64,000 nucleotides of DNA. It comes from CAVTPD01 sp963736575. Lineage in GTDB: Bacteria; Bacteroidota; Bacteroidia; Cytophagales; JAAEPT01. Positions 63,501-64,000 of this stretch are shown here, one piece after another. Position numbers and translations under genes: made by a program. The notes beneath the pieces are model-generated. The model saw nothing but the letters and a program-made list of their open reading frames with translations, was not told the DNA's origin and ran no database searches. Within the stretch, counting starts at the first letter, position 1. The number at the start of each line of letters is the position of its first letter. Location of the stretch: assembly GCA_963736575.1 (NCBI GenBank), contig CAVTPD010000001.1, positions 620,001 to 684,000 of the forward strand, written 5' to 3'.

Positions 63501-63734
63501 GGTAAGTTAAAAGCTAAGTTAGAAGGAAGAAAAGTGAAAGATGGTGACATAGTTACTGCTTGTGCTTCTTCTTGCCCAACAGATGCAATTACTTTTGGTG
63601 ACATGAATGATAAAGAGAGTAGAATATCTAAGGTTCTTAACGAAGAAAATGCAGATAGAGCATACCATGTTCTTGAAGAATTGAACGTTAAACCTAACGT
63701 ATCTTACTTAACTAAAATTAGAAACAAAGCTTAA
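60509..63734 (+). CDS. actB: Alternative complex III subunit B, frameshifted in this sequence
   Basis: Two frames give one ActB of about 1075 residues. The first (60509-62218) has a TAT-like start (SRRDFLKMMGFGVAAVSLAA, with a Cys after) and a molybdopterin-oxidoreductase-like domain. Between 62190 and 62202 the frame changes and the protein continues SASVVNKISKAYTDS to 63734, with the iron-sulphur domain: SCTGCSACVVSCHAENNVPV, MCQHCDHAPCETVCPV, RCIGTRYCANNCPYKVRRF and KCSMCVQRIQAGKL. ActB is normally a single chain. One inserted or two lost bases in GCAGCGCTCGTTG would explain it. A sequencing error is the likeliest cause because the subunit should be needed for respiration. Confidence 0.88.
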
Positions 63735-63745
63735 AATATAAAGTA

Positions 63746-64000
63746 ATGCAAGTTACATCATCGGTAAGACCACCATTAATTACCAACGGTAAAACTGTTC
63801 ACGACGTCACTGTTGATGTTTGTAGACAAGTTGAAGCTAAACCAAATGTTAGATGGTTAATGGCTTTTGGCACCGCTTTATTCCTTTTAGGTTTAGGTGC
63901 TATAGCTGTTTACAGATTAGTATTTTACGGTATAGGTGAGTGGGGTTTAAATAAGACAGTAGGTTGGGCATGGGATATTACCAACTTTGTATGGTGGGTA
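63746..64000 (+). CDS. actC: Alternative complex III subunit C (NrfD-like), N-terminal part
   Basis: The first 85 codons of a gene that runs out of the window: a soluble start (VRPPLITNGKTVHDVTVDVC), then a membrane helix (WLMAFGTALFLLGLGAIAVY) and WGLNKTVGWAWDITNFVWW, the typical opening of ActC/ActF, PsrC/NrfD-type quinol-binding membrane subunits. It starts 11 bases after the actB stop, as expected in the act operon. Confidence 0.9.
   Translation, partial: MQVTSSVRPPLITNGKTVHDVTVDVCRQVEAKPNVRWLMAFGTALFLLGLGAIAVYRLVFYGIGEWGLNKTVGWAWDITNFVWWV

Overview
The window reads as an AT-rich chromosome segment of a Bacteroidota species (Cytophagales or Flavobacteriales grade; the genus cannot be read from the sequence). 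The evidence is a complete mraZ-to-ftsZ division/wall cluster in the Bacteroidota order, the start of an alternative complex III (act) operon, type IX secretion (T9SS) C-terminal sorting domains, DUF2911 and putative-porin families, and promoters of the TTTG-N19-TAnnTTTG type. No tRNA, rRNA or CRISPR was seen.

Layout. 1-2.4 kb: the end of trhO, a small membrane protein, a small secreted protein and a Na+/Ca2+ exchanger. 2.4-18.4 kb is an accessory region. Two 5'-truncated RHS tips (2.4 and 15.6 kb) are each followed by a gene for an exported partner protein. Between them lies a mobile-element-like block: small regulators including XRE and DUF3606 proteins, a T9SS LamG protein, an unknown coupled gene pair, a putative family-A DNA polymerase-like protein, a serine recombinase, a heavily frameshifted primase/helicase-like pseudogene and two tandem tyrosine recombinases. 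Three copies of a hairpin-rich repeat (17.3-18.4 kb) close the region, and a diverged fragment of the repeat follows the first RHS module.

18.4-26.5 kb: a very large T9SS-exported PhoX-like protein, two secreted leucine-rich-repeat proteins, a DUF2911/TPR protein and a solitary CD-NTase-like nucleotidyltransferase. 26.7-42.1 kb: the dcw cluster, mostly with overlapping or nearly abutting genes, preceded by a 10-bp-periodic TGTGG array that looks like an MraZ operator and closed by a strong terminator. 42.1-46.4 kb: a defence-like islet on the minus strand, with a frameshifted DUF1016 nuclease and a PLD-helicase-DUF3427 protein.

46.5-59 kb: housekeeping and accessory metabolism, namely an FAD monooxygenase with a DnaJ-like zinc finger, PabB, a TPR protein, a zinc-ribbon/NIF3 pair, LpxK, a porin, MiaE, a class III aminotransferase, a broken T9SS gene and an NAD-binding protein. 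59-64 kb: actA, actB (split by one frameshift in this sequence) and the start of actC, behind a consensus Bacteroidota promoter.

The most unusual parts are the RHS-tip/partner/repeat modules and the element carrying a polymerase-like gene. Single-base frameshifts in otherwise conserved genes (actB, DUF1016, T9SS protein) may be real decay or sequencing error.
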